Shown here: in pieces, positions 63,574-64,000 of the stretch
How the letters are laid out: every line of letters starts with the position of its first letter
Numbering within the stretch: the stretch's first letter is position 1
Assembly (NCBI GenBank): GCA_019637295.1
Contig: JAHBVX010000001.1
Span: 1,029,501 to 1,093,500 of the forward strand
DNA: 64,000 bases
Reading direction: 5' to 3'
Origin: Polyangiaceae bacterium
GTDB taxonomy: Bacteria > Myxococcota_A > Polyangia > Polyangiales > Polyangiaceae
Notes under the pieces: model-generated
Databases searched by the model: none
What the model was told of the DNA's origin: nothing
What the model saw: the letters and a program-made list of their open reading frames with translations, nothing else
Position numbers and translations under genes: made by a program

Positions 63574-64000
63574 ATGCGTTGGCTATCGCACATCGTGGTG
63601 CTCGTGGCGCTCTGCGTCGCAGCCCCCGCCTGGGCCCAGACCCAGGCCAAGTCGGTCCGCCACACGGTGAAGCGGGGCGAGACGCTGTCCTCCATCGCCG
63701 CGCAGTACGGCACCAACGTGGCGTCCATCTGTCGCTGGAACGGCATCAAGCCCACGGTGGTGCTCGCCCCGGGCCGGAAGATCGGCGTGCCCTTGCCGCC
63801 CGGGGCCAGGCCCCCGGTCGCGCCCGGGTCCAAGGCAGGCACCCAGCCAGCCGCGTCCGCGGGTGGATCGTGGAGCGACTACATCCAGACCCCCAAGCGC
63901 CCGGGGTACCTGACCCTCAAGAGCTACACCCAGTCTTGGGAAGGGCACGTCGTCACGCGCTCCGGCAAGATCCTGCCGGCAGCCCAGCGCGGCGTCGAGA
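63574..64000 (+). CDS. LysM-domain secreted protein, 3' partial
   Basis: Runs off the right edge. MRWLSHIVVLVALCVAAPAW is a signal peptide ending AWAQ. Then a LysM domain (HTVKRGETLSSIAAQYGTNVASICRWN, APGRKIGVPLPPG), a Pro/Ala linker and the start of a domain with YIQTPKRPGYLTLKSYTQSW, which resembles DUF882-type peptidases. It likely binds peptidoglycan; the enzymatic part is out of the window. ATG 63574 is the only in-frame start giving a signal peptide. Confidence 0.82.
   Translation, partial: MRWLSHIVVLVALCVAAPAWAQTQAKSVRHTVKRGETLSSIAAQYGTNVASICRWNGIKPTVVLAPGRKIGVPLPPGARPPVAPGSKAGTQPAASAGGSWSDYIQTPKRPGYLTLKSYTQSWEGHVVTRSGKILPAAQRGVE

Overview
The window is chromosomal DNA from a very GC-rich bacterium, most likely a myxobacterium and, by feel, of the Polyangiales/Sorangiineae type. 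The evidence is indirect but consistent. There are five eukaryote-like Ser/Thr kinase genes plus a PP2C phosphatase in 64 kb. Many lipoproteins carry long Gly/Ser/Ala tethers straight after the lipobox cysteine. AgmX/PglI-like C-terminal domains, a MYXO-CTERM-like tail, DUF2330 and Cys-rich repeat proteins are also present. I see no tRNA, rRNA, CRISPR array, transposase, phage gene or plasmid function. Coding density is very high and no gene-free stretch exceeds about 300 bases. The longest gaps are 21062-21283 and 14248-14430.

Layout. 1-5.5 kb: the end of a membrane-anchored AgmX-like protein, an SDR oxidoreductase, a GNAT acetyltransferase, two methyltransferase-like proteins, a signal peptidase I with a variant active site, and a Cys-rich lipoprotein. 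5.5-9 kb: a kinase, hemL and a di-heme cytochrome c peroxidase. 9.2-14.2 kb: a five-gene, fully overlapping efflux operon (HlyD adaptor, ABC ATPase, ABC-2 permease, TetR regulator, TolC). 14.4-17.3 kb: a frameshifted lectin lipoprotein, a small membrane protein, a VWA lipoprotein and msrB. 17.3-29.3 kb: a signalling-rich block with a giant kinase-ATPase-TPR protein, glyA, a TerB-like protein, PP2C, a zinc-ribbon kinase, a lipoprotein, and an operon of DUF4202, astB and an atypical kinase.

29.4-40 kb: recN behind a perfect 10-bp inverted repeat, glsA, a strongly terminated lipoprotein gene, an overlapping dapD-dapE-lipoprotein-fdhD run, a sensor-kinase-like fragment, ndk and sucCD. 40-50.5 kb: a cNMP-binding protein, a lipoprotein with ten Cys-rich repeats and a discoidin-like domain, an alpha/beta hydrolase-OsmC fusion, a stand-alone NFACT-R protein, an OPT transporter, and a run of surface proteins that includes a collagen-like protein. 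50.5-64 kb: an M48 peptidase, a kinase-TPR-lipoprotein overlap trio, an AgmX-like lipoprotein with a DUF2330 protein, an MBL hydrolase, a phosphodiester-glycosidase with a MYXO-CTERM-like tail, two envelope proteins, hutU of eukaryotic length, and the start of a LysM protein at the right edge.

Functionally, core metabolism (haem, one-carbon, lysine/DAP, TCA, nucleotide) is interleaved with envelope and surface proteins and with kinase signalling. No single new system can be proven from sequence alone. The best candidates for undescribed biology are the DUF4202-astB-kinase operon, the collagen-like surface cluster at 46.7-49.1 kb, and the hybrid Ser/His signal peptidase with a fused membrane domain that recurs as a separate small gene.
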